A stretch of DNA of 12,196 nt from assembly GCA_963755075.1 (NCBI GenBank), contig CAVWKL010000018.1, forward strand, positions 1 through 12,196, given 5' to 3'. Each line of letters opens with the position of its first letter. Positions within the stretch are counted from its first letter, which is position 1. The notes under the pieces were generated by a model. The model was not told where the DNA came from and ran no database searches. It saw only the letters and a list, made by a program, of their open reading frames with translations. Below are positions 1 through 6,806 of this stretch, piece after piece. A program made the translations under genes and the position numbers. Source of the stretch: Roseiarcus sp963755075. GTDB taxonomy: Bacteria > Pseudomonadota > Alphaproteobacteria > Rhizobiales > Beijerinckiaceae.

Positions 1-140
1 TCGCCCTCGCGCGCGGTCAGCGACACGCCCTTGAGCACCTCGAGCGCATTGAAGCTCTTGTGCAGGTCGACGACGACCACCGCCGTCCGCGCTTCCGCCT
101 TGACGCGCTCTTCACGCACGGCTGCGGGCGCTTCGTTCAA
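1..140 (-). CDS. Amino-acid ABC transporter ATP-binding protein, N-terminal fragment
   Basis: This is the first ~46 codons of an ABC ATPase that would energise the two permeases upstream of it, at the inner membrane; the rest lies beyond the left edge. The reverse-strand translation begins LNEAPAAVREERVKAEARTA and continues into VVVVDLHKSFNALEVLKGVS, the standard opening of a HisP/GlnQ-type ATPase (beta strand, 'LHKSF', 'VLKGVSL'). The Walker A motif is not reached. The start is a TTG at 140-138 that overlaps the stop of the preceding permease gene (TTGA), with GGAGG six bases upstream, so translation is probably coupled. About 18 residues precede the conserved core, a short extension common in this family. 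The family assignment is secure from the neighbours; the substrate cannot be read from this fragment. Confidence 0.85.
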   Translation of the reverse strand, partial: MNEAPAAVREERVKAEARTAVVVVDLHKSFNALEVLKGVSLTAREG

Positions 141-865
141 TGCAGGCCTCCTTCAATCGCGACCGCGTCCTCGATGTCGGGGGTTCGCAGGTGTGGAGAA
201 AGCCGATGCTCGAGCGTCGCCAGCAGGCGCGCGACGACATAATTCATCGCGAGATAGATGGCGCCGGCGCAAGCGAACACCTCCACCGCGCGATAGGTCT
301 GGGAAATGATCTGCTGCGCGACGCCGGTGATTTCGAGCAAGGTGACGATCGAGGTCAGCGAGGTGCCCTTGATCATCAGGATGATCTCGTTGCCGTAGCT
401 CGGCAGCGCTTGGCGCAGGGCGATCGGCAGGACGACCAGCTGGTAGACCTTCCAGGGCGACATCCCGCAGGCGCGCGCCGCCTCGATCTGACCGTGCGGC
501 ACGGATTGCAGCCCGCCGCGAATGATCTCGGTTCCGTAGGCGGCGGTGTTGAGGGTCAAGGCGAGAATGGCGCACCAGTATGGCTCGCGGAAGAAGCCCC
601 ACAGGCCGAGCGCCTGCAGCGTCGGGCGAAACTGCCCGAGGCCATAGTAGATGAGGAAGATCTGGACGAGGAGCGGCGTGCCGCGGAACGCTGCGACATA
701 GCCGCGGATCGGCAAGGCGGCCGCCCTCGGGACAATCTGCAGGGCGACCGCCAGGGCCAGCGCCAGGACGAAGCCCAGGGCGACCGACGTCGCCGCCAGC
801 TCCAGAGTCAGCGGCGCTCCCTTCAGCAGCTGGACGAAAGTGTCGGCGAAGAACGCGATATCCAT
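137..865 (-). CDS. Amino-acid ABC transporter permease (HisM/OccM type)
   Basis: This is the second membrane subunit of the importer, 242 residues, usual length for the HisM/ArtM/OccM family. The first 45 residues contain the conserved 'GAPLTLELA' entry and a strong membrane segment (about 24-45). 'FRGTPLLVQIFLIYYGLGQF' follows at about 60-79, then the cytoplasmic EAA loop at about 128-148 (EAARACGMSPWKVYQLVVLP), which docks on the ATPase. Further hydrophobic segments lie at about 95-112 and 195-215. ATG at 865 is chosen because it overlaps the last base of the upstream permease stop (TGATG) and has AGGA seven bases upstream. Extending the frame further upstream only reads through the neighbouring gene. 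It is the partner of the permease at 865-1569, with which it forms the heterodimeric channel. Confidence 0.93.
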   Translation of the reverse strand: MDIAFFADTFVQLLKGAPLTLELAATSVALGFVLALALAVALQIVPRAAALPIRGYVAAFRGTPLLVQIFLIYYGLGQFRPTLQALGLWGFFREPYWCAILALTLNTAAYGTEIIRGGLQSVPHGQIEAARACGMSPWKVYQLVVLPIALRQALPSYGNEIILMIKGTSLTSIVTLLEITGVAQQIISQTYRAVEVFACAGAIYLAMNYVVARLLATLEHRLSPHLRTPDIEDAVAIEGGLH

Positions 866-1569
866 CAAACCGTCCTGACGCCGCGCCGGCTGTGGCGTTC
901 GACTCGACGGAACAGCGCGCCGGTTGCCACCGCGATGACGAGATAGAGCGTCGCTGCGGCGCAAAAGAAGACGAACGGTTCGCGGGTCGATCCGGCGCCG
1001 ACCTGCGCCTCGCGCATGAGTTCGACGAGGCCGATGACCGAGACCAACGCCGAATCCTTCAGCACCAGCTGCCAGACGTTGCCGAGGCCGGGAACGGCGT
1101 AGCGCAGGACTTGCGGCGCGACGACTTTGCGCAGCATCGTCAGTCCGGACATCCCGAAGGCGCGCGCCGCCTCGAGCTCGCCGCGATGGATGGCGAGATA
1201 GGCGCCGCGATAGACCTCGGCCTGATAGGCGCCCGAAATGACGCCGAGCGCCACCATGCCGGTGGCGAACCCCGGCAACCCGACAAAGCCGCGCGCCCCG
1301 AACCCGCGGGCGACCATGGTCAGCGCGACGCTGCCGCCAAAATAGAGAAGGTAGATCGTCAGAAGATCCGGCACGCCGCGAAACAGCACGCTGTAGGCGA
1401 AGGCGACGCCGCGCGCCAAGCGATCGCCGCTCAATCTGGCGAACGCCGCAATCGCGCCGAGCGCGGCGCCGGTCAAGAATCCCGCCACCGACAAGGCGAG
1501 GGTCATTGCCGCCGCCCACAGCAGCGCCGGCCCCCAACCCTCTGGGCCAAAACCAATCAGTTCGAGCAT
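865..1569 (-). CDS. Amino-acid ABC transporter permease (HisQ/OccQ type)
   Basis: This is the first membrane subunit of the importer, 234 residues from the ATG at 1569. It has the family pattern of hydrophobic segments, a conserved 'FRGVPDLLTIYLLYFGG' (about 63-79) and the cytoplasmic EAA loop (EAARAFGMSG, beginning near residue 133) that contacts the ATPase. A GTG at 1581 in the same frame would add four residues (MAPA). I prefer the ATG because related permeases commonly begin 'M(I/L)ELxxFGxxGWG', which matches MLELIGFGPEGWG, but neither start has a convincing ribosome binding site. It lies between the binding-protein gene (75 bases upstream, gap containing a strong hairpin) and the HisM-like permease, which it overlaps by one base. 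Confidence 0.92.
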   Translation of the reverse strand: MLELIGFGPEGWGPALLWAAAMTLALSVAGFLTGAALGAIAAFARLSGDRLARGVAFAYSVLFRGVPDLLTIYLLYFGGSVALTMVARGFGARGFVGLPGFATGMVALGVISGAYQAEVYRGAYLAIHRGELEAARAFGMSGLTMLRKVVAPQVLRYAVPGLGNVWQLVLKDSALVSVIGLVELMREAQVGAGSTREPFVFFCAAATLYLVIAVATGALFRRVERHSRRGVRTV

Positions 1570-1604
1570 GGCGGGCGCCACTCTATGCCCATCCGCGCCG
1601 GCGA

Positions 1605-1638
1605 ACGGCTTCCGCCGGCTGGCGGCGGCGGAAGCCGT
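1605..1638 (-). promoter_or_regulatory. Perfect 13-bp hairpin between binding-protein and permease genes
   Basis: The arms ACGGCTTCCGCCG (1605-1617) and CGGCGGAAGCCGT (1626-1638) are exact reverse complements with an eight-base loop. In the transcript the stem begins about seven bases after the binding-protein stop codon. There is no U-tract, so complete termination is unlikely. Known precedent: stem-loops behind binding-protein genes (for example the REP elements between E. coli malE and malF) protect the upstream mRNA from 3' exonucleases and allow more binding protein than permease. The same role is inferred here. Partial termination is the alternative. Confidence 0.65.
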
Positions 1639-1644
1639 CGTCGG

Positions 1645-2499
1645 TCATTGCGGCGGCGTGACGTCGGCCTTCAGCCACTTCAGCGAAAGCGTCTTGATCG
1701 TGCCGTCGGCCATCGCCGCTGCGATCGCGTCGTTGAAGAGAGCGAGCAGCGCCGCGTCCGACTTGCGCATTCCCGCCCCGGTGCCGCGGCCGAAGACGCC
1801 GCCGAGGAATTCCGGCCCGGCGACGGCGTAGGCGGAGAACTCCGGCTTGGACAGCGTCGCCGCCAACGCCGTGTGCTGCGCAAACAGCGCGTCGATGCGG
1901 CCGGCCGACAAATCGAGGTCGTGTTCCTGCGTCGTCTTGTATTCGCGGATGTCGACGACGCCGTCGAAGTACTTCTTGAGGAACTGCTGATTGGTGGTCG
2001 CGGCCTGGACGCCGACGACCTCTCCCTTCAGCAGCGGCTTCATCTTGTCGATCGTCGGCTGCGCCGCGGCTTCGTCGTTGAGATTGTACTTGCCGGTCAG
2101 GTCCGACTTGGCGAGCGGGCTCGTCTTGGCGACGGCGAAGGTCGACGGGTCGATGGCGTAGGGACGGCTGAAGTTGATGACCTGCAACCGCTTGTCGGTG
2201 ATGAACATCGACGCCATGATGACGTCGAACTTGCCCGCCGTCAGGCCGGGGATGAGCCCGTCCCAGTCCTGGATGACGATCGTGCATTTGATCTTCATTC
2301 GGGCGCAGAGGTCGTTGGCGAGATCGATCTCGAACCCTGCCGCCTTGCCGTCCGCTCCGGTAAAGTTCCACGGCGCATAAGCGCCTTCGGTGGCGATGGT
2401 GATGGCGGTCGGCTTGTCGTCGGCGCGCGCCCCCCCGGCGCAGGCGAGCGCGGACAGGGCCAACGCCGTGATCGTCGCTATCTTGCTGAACGTTCTCAT
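1645..2499 (-). CDS. Periplasmic substrate-binding protein of amino-acid-type ABC importer (HisJ/OccT class)
   Basis: This is the 284-residue solute receptor of the importer. A signal peptide is visible: basic start (MRTFSK), hydrophobic core to about residue 22 and a type I site after ARA (residues 24-26). C20 is not in a proper lipobox, so the protein is probably soluble periplasmic. Family marks are 'EGAYAPWNF' (38-46), 'GFEIDLANDL' (55-64), 'DWDGLIPGLTAGKFDVIMAS' (78-97) and 'ITDKR' with R104 matching the carboxylate-binding Arg77 of HisJ. A linker insertion (about 128-158) resembles the opine-binding OccT/NocT group. HisJ Ser72 corresponds to F99 and the amine-binding Asp161 to Q208, so the ligand may lack a free alpha-amino group (inference). 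ATG at 2499 has GAGGA five bases upstream. First gene of its operon, divergent from the GntR regulator. Confidence 0.93.
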   Translation of the reverse strand: MRTFSKIATITALALSALACAGGARADDKPTAITIATEGAYAPWNFTGADGKAAGFEIDLANDLCARMKIKCTIVIQDWDGLIPGLTAGKFDVIMASMFITDKRLQVINFSRPYAIDPSTFAVAKTSPLAKSDLTGKYNLNDEAAAQPTIDKMKPLLKGEVVGVQAATTNQQFLKKYFDGVVDIREYKTTQEHDLDLSAGRIDALFAQHTALAATLSKPEFSAYAVAGPEFLGGVFGRGTGAGMRKSDAALLALFNDAIAAAMADGTIKTLSLKWLKADVTPPQ

Positions 2500-2705
2500 G
2501 TGGTCCTCTCGTTCTTGGACGTTTCGCGCTTGGCTCGGCGGATTGCGGCTTGCGCCGATCGCGGTCGGCGTCGGCGCTTGGCCCTCGGGCTCGCGCCCGT
2601 TCGCCGGTCCGTTGTTGCCGCGACGCGAGGCGCGTCGTGGAGCAGGAGAGCGCTTCGGCGGCGGCCGAGCGGGCGCCCGCTATCCTCCCTGATCCCTCCC
2701 TCTTT

Positions 2706-2730
2706 TTGGTCTGTATTGGTCCAACATTGG
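2706..2730. promoter_or_regulatory. Candidate GntR/FCD operator, transporter side
   Basis: Two direct TTGGTC hexamers begin at 2706 and 2716, one helical turn apart. The second is part of ATTGGTCCAACATTGG (2715-2730), which contains the palindrome TTGG-T-CCAA. ATTGGT is the half-site known for PdhR-type members of the FadR/GntR subfamily (ATTGGTnnnACCAAT), so binding by the adjacent regulator is a reasonable inference. The second half-site is imperfect. Confidence 0.45.
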
Positions 2731-2809
2731 CATTCACGGGATCGACAGGCAAGCGCAAAGATTCCGCTCGGCGCCCAAATTCGCACCGCAACCAGCAAAA
2801 TTGTTAGGC

Positions 2810-2838
2810 TTGACATGCGGCAGGCGGAATGGTGTTGG
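2810..2838 (+). promoter_or_regulatory. Weak candidate promoter for the regulator/enzyme operon
   Basis: A perfect -35 hexamer TTGACA (2810-2815) is followed after 17 bases by TGTTGG (2833-2838), a poor match to TATAAT. The -10 position overlaps the TTGGTT hexamer at 2835, which would suit repression by the GntR protein. The start site is not determined and an activator-dependent promoter is possible. Confidence 0.25.
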
Positions 2839-2870
2839 TTGGCGTACGGCGTGAATTGGTCAACAAGTGG
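2835..2870. promoter_or_regulatory. Candidate GntR/FCD operator, regulator side
   Basis: TTGGTT (2835-2840) and ATTGGTCAACAAGTGG (2855-2870) repeat the motif found at 2706-2730; the TTGGT cores are 21 bases apart, two helical turns. TTGGTCAACAA (2856-2866) is itself an imperfect palindrome (TTGnTnAnCAA). It ends 25 bases before the GTG start of the regulator, a position expected for autorepression. Confidence 0.42.
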
Positions 2871-2895
2871 TTCAATTCCGGTTTGAGGGGACAGC

Positions 2896-3618
2896 GTGTC
2901 GGGCGAGGCGCGGATTCGCAACCCAGCGAGGTCGTCAGGCCAGAACATACGCGCTCGCGCGCGCGAGCAGATCGCCCAGGTGCAGGCGGCGATCGAGCGC
3001 AACATTGATCAGGGGCGCGTCAAGCCGGGCGAACGGATCGCCGCCGAGCGCCAATTGGCCGAACAGTTCGGCGCCTCGCGAAGCGTTGTGCGCGCCGCCC
3101 TCGCCGAGCTCCACGAGGCGGGGAAGATCATTCGCCGCGTCGGCCACGGCACGGTGGTTCAGGCCGCCCCGCCGCGCGCCGACGCTTTCGCTTTGCGCGA
3201 CACCAGTCCGGCTGAACTGTTGGAATTCCGGCTGGCGCTCGAGCCGGGCCTCGCCGAAGCGATCGCGCTGAACGCCAGCGACAACGACCTCAAGCTCATC
3301 ATGGAAACGGTCGAGGGCGGCGACAGCGTCAGCGGCTGGGAACAGTGGGAACATTGGGACCGCGCGTTCCACCGCAATCTGGTCGCAGCGACCCACAACC
3401 GTCTCGCCATCGGCGTCTACGACGCGGTCATCGGCGTTCGTCACGAGCGACCGTGGCTGAAGATCAAGCAGGGCCACACCGACGCGACCTTCTGGAAAGG
3501 CTATCAGGACGAGCACCGCGCGATCGCCGTCGCGCTCGCGGCGCGCGACGCGCCGAAGGCGGCGGAGGCGATCCGCGATCACTTGACCAAGGTGCGAATC
3601 AAGATGCTCGGGATTTGA
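2896..3618 (+). CDS. GntR-family transcriptional regulator, FadR subfamily with FCD ligand domain
   Basis: This 240-residue DNA-binding regulator probably controls both divergent operons. A winged helix-turn-helix spans about residues 22-90, with 'RVKPGERIAAERQLAEQFG' (41-59) and the recognition helix 'ASRSVVRAALAELHEAGKI'. An all-helical FCD domain covers about 105-232 and carries the usual metal/ligand residues D155 and H159 (DRAFH), H207 (DEHRAI) and H229 (RDHL). FCD domains with this set typically bind a metal ion and a small organic acid, so the inducer is likely a carboxylate from the pathway. GTG at 2896 is chosen for the strong GAGGGGA five bases upstream. Candidate operators lie at 2706-2730 and 2835-2870. 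The GGT-like gene follows after 96 bases on the same strand. Confidence 0.93.
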   Translation: MSGEARIRNPARSSGQNIRARAREQIAQVQAAIERNIDQGRVKPGERIAAERQLAEQFGASRSVVRAALAELHEAGKIIRRVGHGTVVQAAPPRADAFALRDTSPAELLEFRLALEPGLAEAIALNASDNDLKLIMETVEGGDSVSGWEQWEHWDRAFHRNLVAATHNRLAIGVYDAVIGVRHERPWLKIKQGHTDATFWKGYQDEHRAIAVALAARDAPKAAEAIRDHLTKVRIKMLGI

Positions 3619-3621
3619 GAA

Positions 3622-3647
3622 GCGCCCGGCGAGACTGGCGCGGGCGC
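3622..3647 (+). promoter_or_regulatory. Short GC-rich stem-loop after the regulator gene
   Basis: GCGCCCG (3622-3628) and CGGGCGC (3641-3647) pair perfectly around a 12-base loop, beginning three bases after the regulator stop. No U-tract follows. It could separate expression of regulator and enzymes, but seven-base repeats are not rare in DNA of this composition. Confidence 0.25.
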
Positions 3648-3714
3648 AGTCGCGGCGAGGAGACGCTGTCGCCCGCTTGCCCCGAACGGACCACCAGATG
3701 ACGAGCTGAACGCG

Positions 3715-5307
3715 ATGCGCAATTTCGAGCTTCCCGGTCGATCGCTGGCGGTGGGCCGAAGGGGGATGGCCGCGACCTCCCATGCCCTGGCGACGCTCGC
3801 CGCCGTCGAGGCGCTGCGCGACGGCGGCAATGCGCTCGATGCGGCGGTGACGGCGTGCGCCGTCCAATGCGTCGTCGAGGCGGGCTCGACCGGGGTCGGC
3901 GGCGACTGCTTCGTCCTGCTGTCGCGCGGCGGCTCGCCCGACGTGGTCGCCTATAACGGCTCGGGACGGACGCCGCTGGCGGCGACGGCGCAATGGTACG
4001 AACGCCAGGGCGTGACGGCGATCGAGCGCCACTCTCCGCACGCGGTCACGGTTCCCGGGGCCGTCGAAGCTTGGGCGCGCCTGATCGCCGACCACGGACG
4101 TCGGCCGCTGGCGGCGGCGCTTGAACCGGCGATCGCGTTGGCGCGCGACGGCTACGCCATTTCGCCGCGCATCGCGCACGACATCGGCAAGCAGCGCGAC
4201 CTCTTGAGCCGCGATCCGACGGCGAAGCGGACTTTCCTCAGCGACGGCGAGGCGCCCGACGTCGGCGCCGTCCAGCGCCAGCCGGAGCTGGCGCAGACGC
4301 TGGAGGCGATTGGTCGCGAAGGGCCCGACGCGTTCTATCGCGGGGCGATCGCCGTCGACATGGTCGGTTATCTCAGCGGTCTCGGCGGATTGCACACGGC
4401 GGCGGATTTCGCTCGCGCCAAGGGCGAATACGCGACGCCGGTCACCACGACGTTCCGCGGACGGACGATCTACGAATGCCCGCCCAACGGCCAAGGGATC
4501 GTTGCGTTGATGATCCTGAAGATCCTGTCGCGGTTCGAGATCAAGCCCGATCCGCTCGACGTCGACAATCTCCATGTCGAGATCGAGGCGACGCGCCTCG
4601 CCTATGCGGCCCGCGACGCGCTGCTCGCCGACCCGGCGACGCGCCAGGCGCCGGTCGACTATCTCCTCTCGGACCCGCTGGCCGACGCGCTGGCGGCGAA
4701 GATCGACCTCTCGCGCGCGATCGACGACTTGCCGACCTTCGCCGCCGCCGAGCACCGCGACACCGTCTACATCGCGGTCGTCGATCGGGAGCGCAACGCC
4801 GTCAGCTTCATCAACTCGCTTTTTCATTCCTACGGCAGCGGCCTCGTCAGCCCGAAATCGGGCGTGCTCTTCCACAACCGCGGCCAGAGCTTCTCGCTCG
4901 CGCCCGGCCATCCCAACCGCATCGGCCCGGGCAAGCGGCCGATGCACACCATCATTCCCGGCATGGTCGCCGAGAACGGCCGCGTCTCGATGCCGTTCGG
5001 CGTCATGGGCGGACATTACCAAGCGATGGGCCACGCGCACCTGCTCTCGAAGCTGTTCGATCATGGGCTCGACCTGCAATCGGCGATCGATCTGCCGCGG
5101 CTGTTTCCGCTGCCGGGAACGAAGATCGTCGAGATGGAGGAGCGCCTGCGCGAGCGTTGCGGCGCGGCGCTCGAAGCGCGCGGCTTTGCCGTACGGGCGC
5201 CCAACTGGGCGATCGGCGGCGCGCAAGCGATCTGGATCGATTGGGAGCGCGGGACGCTGCTCGGCGGCTCCGACTCGCGCAAGGATGGGTGCGCGCTCGG
5301 CTTCTAG
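3715..5307 (+). CDS. Gamma-glutamyltransferase-like Ntn-hydrolase (GGT family), cytoplasmic
   Basis: A 530-residue member of the gamma-glutamyltransferase fold, made as a proenzyme that cuts itself before the catalytic threonine. The large-subunit part has 'ATSHALATLAAVEALRDGGN' (20-39), 'GVGGDCF' (60-66) and 'PNGQGIVALMILKIL' (257-271). The small subunit would start at T350 in HRDTVYIAVVD, aligning with E. coli Thr391. Glycines G432-G433 of the oxyanion region are kept. Residues that hold the glutamyl group in E. coli GGT are not: Asn411 aligns with F370, Gln430 with R389, Asp433 with S392 and Ser462-Ser463 with H411-T412. No signal peptide is present, unlike periplasmic GGTs. A different amide substrate is therefore likely (inference); the oxamate amidohydrolase HpxW is a known non-glutamyl relative. 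No strong ribosome binding site precedes the ATG. The aldehyde dehydrogenase gene begins 40 bases downstream. Confidence 0.9.
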   Translation: MRNFELPGRSLAVGRRGMAATSHALATLAAVEALRDGGNALDAAVTACAVQCVVEAGSTGVGGDCFVLLSRGGSPDVVAYNGSGRTPLAATAQWYERQGVTAIERHSPHAVTVPGAVEAWARLIADHGRRPLAAALEPAIALARDGYAISPRIAHDIGKQRDLLSRDPTAKRTFLSDGEAPDVGAVQRQPELAQTLEAIGREGPDAFYRGAIAVDMVGYLSGLGGLHTAADFARAKGEYATPVTTTFRGRTIYECPPNGQGIVALMILKILSRFEIKPDPLDVDNLHVEIEATRLAYAARDALLADPATRQAPVDYLLSDPLADALAAKIDLSRAIDDLPTFAAAEHRDTVYIAVVDRERNAVSFINSLFHSYGSGLVSPKSGVLFHNRGQSFSLAPGHPNRIGPGKRPMHTIIPGMVAENGRVSMPFGVMGGHYQAMGHAHLLSKLFDHGLDLQSAIDLPRLFPLPGTKIVEMEERLRERCGAALEARGFAVRAPNWAIGGAQAIWIDWERGTLLGGSDSRKDGCALGF

Positions 5308-5347
5308 GCGCGTGGCGCAGCGGCGCGTTTCGGCGAAAGGACGGCTG

Positions 5348-6775
5348 ATGGTTTCCGACACGCAGCTCTACGTCGACGGACGATGGCGCGCCGGGGGCGC
5401 CGGCTCGGCGCCGGTGCTCAATCCCGCCACCGAGGAGACCATCGGCGCTTACGCCTGCGCCAACGAGACGGACCTCGACGAGGCGCTGGCGGCGGCGGAA
5501 AACGGCTTCCAGCAATGGCGGCGAACCTCGGCGTTCGAGAGATCGAGGCTGCTGCGGCGCGCCGCCGAGCTGCTGCGGCAAGGCGGGGAAAGCCTGGCGC
5601 GCGTCATCACGATGGAGCAGGGCAAGCCGCTCGCCGAATCGCGCAGCGAGGTCGCCGCCTGCGCCGATTTGATCGACTGGTTCGCCGAGGAGGGCCGACG
5701 CGCCTACGGCCGGCTGATCCCAGCGCGCGCGCCCAACGTCGCCCAGATGGTGGTCAAGGAGCCGGTCGGCCCGGTCGCCGCCTTTTCGCCGTGGAACTTC
5801 CCGCTCAATCAGGCGGTGCGCAAGATCGGCGCGGCGCTGGCGGCCGGCTGCTCGATCATCCTCAAGGGCCCGGAGGAAACGCCAGTCAGTTGCGCGGCGC
5901 TGGTCGCCGCCTTTGCCGACGCGGGACTGCCGGCGGGCGCGCTCAATCTCGTCTTCGGCGAGCCGGCGGCGATCTCCGCCTACCTGATCCCGCACGCGAC
6001 GATCAGGAAGATCTCGTTCACCGGTTCGACCGCCGTCGGCAAGCAGCTTGCCGCGCTGGCCGGCGCCCACATGAAGCGCGTAACGATGGAGCTCGGCGGA
6101 CATGCGCCGGCGATCGTCTTTGCCGACGCCGATCTCGATCGCGCCGTCAAGCTCCTCGCCGCGGCCAAGTTCCGCAACGCCGGCCAGGTCTGCGTCGCGC
6201 CCACCCGCTTCCTGGTGCACGAGAGCCTCTATCGACAATTCGTCGACGAGTTCTCAGCGGCGGCCGACGCGATCAAGGTCGGCGACGGCCTCGTCGACGG
6301 CGTCGGCATGGGACCGCTCGCCCATCGGCGCCGGCTCGAGACGATGCAAGCGCTGACCGCCGACGCCGTCGCGCGCGGCGCAAAAGTCGCCGCCGGCGGC
6401 GCGCGCGTCGGCAACCGCGGCTACTTCTTCGCGCCGACCGTCCTCGTCGACGTTCCTACGACCGCGCGCGCGATGAACGAGGAGCCGTTCGGCCCGATCG
6501 CGGTCGTCGCCGCCTTTCGCGATTACGAAGGGGCAATCCGCGAAGCCAACCGCCTCGCTTATGGACTGGCCGCTTTCGCCTACACCCGGTCGGCGAAGAC
6601 GATGGCGGACGTCAGCCGCGACCTCGAGAGCGGCATGGTGTCGATCAATCACCACGGTCTGGCGCTGCCCGAATTGCCCTTTGGCGGCGTCAAGGATTCC
6701 GGCTATGGCTCCGAAGGCGGCGCCGAGGCGCTCGATGCCTATCTCGTTCCCAAGCTCATCGCCCAGATGACCTAG
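5348..6775 (+). CDS. NAD(P)-dependent aldehyde dehydrogenase, succinate-semialdehyde dehydrogenase-like
   Basis: A 475-residue cytoplasmic aldehyde dehydrogenase, typical length for GabD relatives, which oxidise a semialdehyde to the carboxylic acid. All core residues are visible: N150 in FSPWNFPL, K173 in ILKGPEE, 'FTGSTAVG' (224-231), the general base E248 in MELGGHAP, the nucleophile C282 in NAGQVCVAPTR, and E379 in NEEPFGP. The ATG at 5348 has AAAGGA six bases upstream; the frame is open further upstream but that reads only the GGT gene in another frame. Succinate semialdehyde is the best-supported family guess. 4-guanidinobutanal or another omega-semialdehyde is possible given the ureohydrolase gene 31 bases downstream. 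Confidence 0.92.
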   Translation: MVSDTQLYVDGRWRAGGAGSAPVLNPATEETIGAYACANETDLDEALAAAENGFQQWRRTSAFERSRLLRRAAELLRQGGESLARVITMEQGKPLAESRSEVAACADLIDWFAEEGRRAYGRLIPARAPNVAQMVVKEPVGPVAAFSPWNFPLNQAVRKIGAALAAGCSIILKGPEETPVSCAALVAAFADAGLPAGALNLVFGEPAAISAYLIPHATIRKISFTGSTAVGKQLAALAGAHMKRVTMELGGHAPAIVFADADLDRAVKLLAAAKFRNAGQVCVAPTRFLVHESLYRQFVDEFSAAADAIKVGDGLVDGVGMGPLAHRRRLETMQALTADAVARGAKVAAGGARVGNRGYFFAPTVLVDVPTTARAMNEEPFGPIAVVAAFRDYEGAIREANRLAYGLAAFAYTRSAKTMADVSRDLESGMVSINHHGLALPELPFGGVKDSGYGSEGGAEALDAYLVPKLIAQMT

Positions 6776-6806
6776 GCCGGCTCACTCTTGCCCAGCGAGG
6801 CGCAGA

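Larger units (their letters stand above)
2500..2895. promoter_or_regulatory. Divergent control region between transporter and catabolic arms
   Basis: These 396 bases separate the minus-strand transporter operon from the plus-strand regulator and enzyme genes. I see no believable gene inside; short frames here have no ribosome binding site and no recognisable protein. The right half is less GC-rich and carries repeated TTGGT(C/T) hexamers plus a TTGACA. Both operons must start here, so it is the expected site of action of the GntR protein encoded next to it. Confidence 0.7.

Noticed and set aside
137..1537. Reading the HisM-like permease as a 466-residue protein
   Set aside because: The first 224 codons are an out-of-frame reading of the neighbouring permease gene; ATG 865 has a ribosome site and a one-base overlap.
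892..2886. Long plus-strand open frame opposite the transporter genes
   Set aside because: It is antisense to a permease and the binding protein, very rich in R, A, D and G with no domain, and is explained by high GC.
4574..5347. Extension of the aldehyde dehydrogenase frame upstream into the GGT-like gene
   Set aside because: This part is serine/arginine-rich out-of-frame sequence; AAAGGA and ATG at 5348 give a normal-length dehydrogenase.
2935..5361. 808-codon minus-strand open frame opposite the regulator and GGT-like gene
   Set aside because: Low-complexity, arginine-rich shadow of well-recognised genes; no motif or ribosome site supports it.
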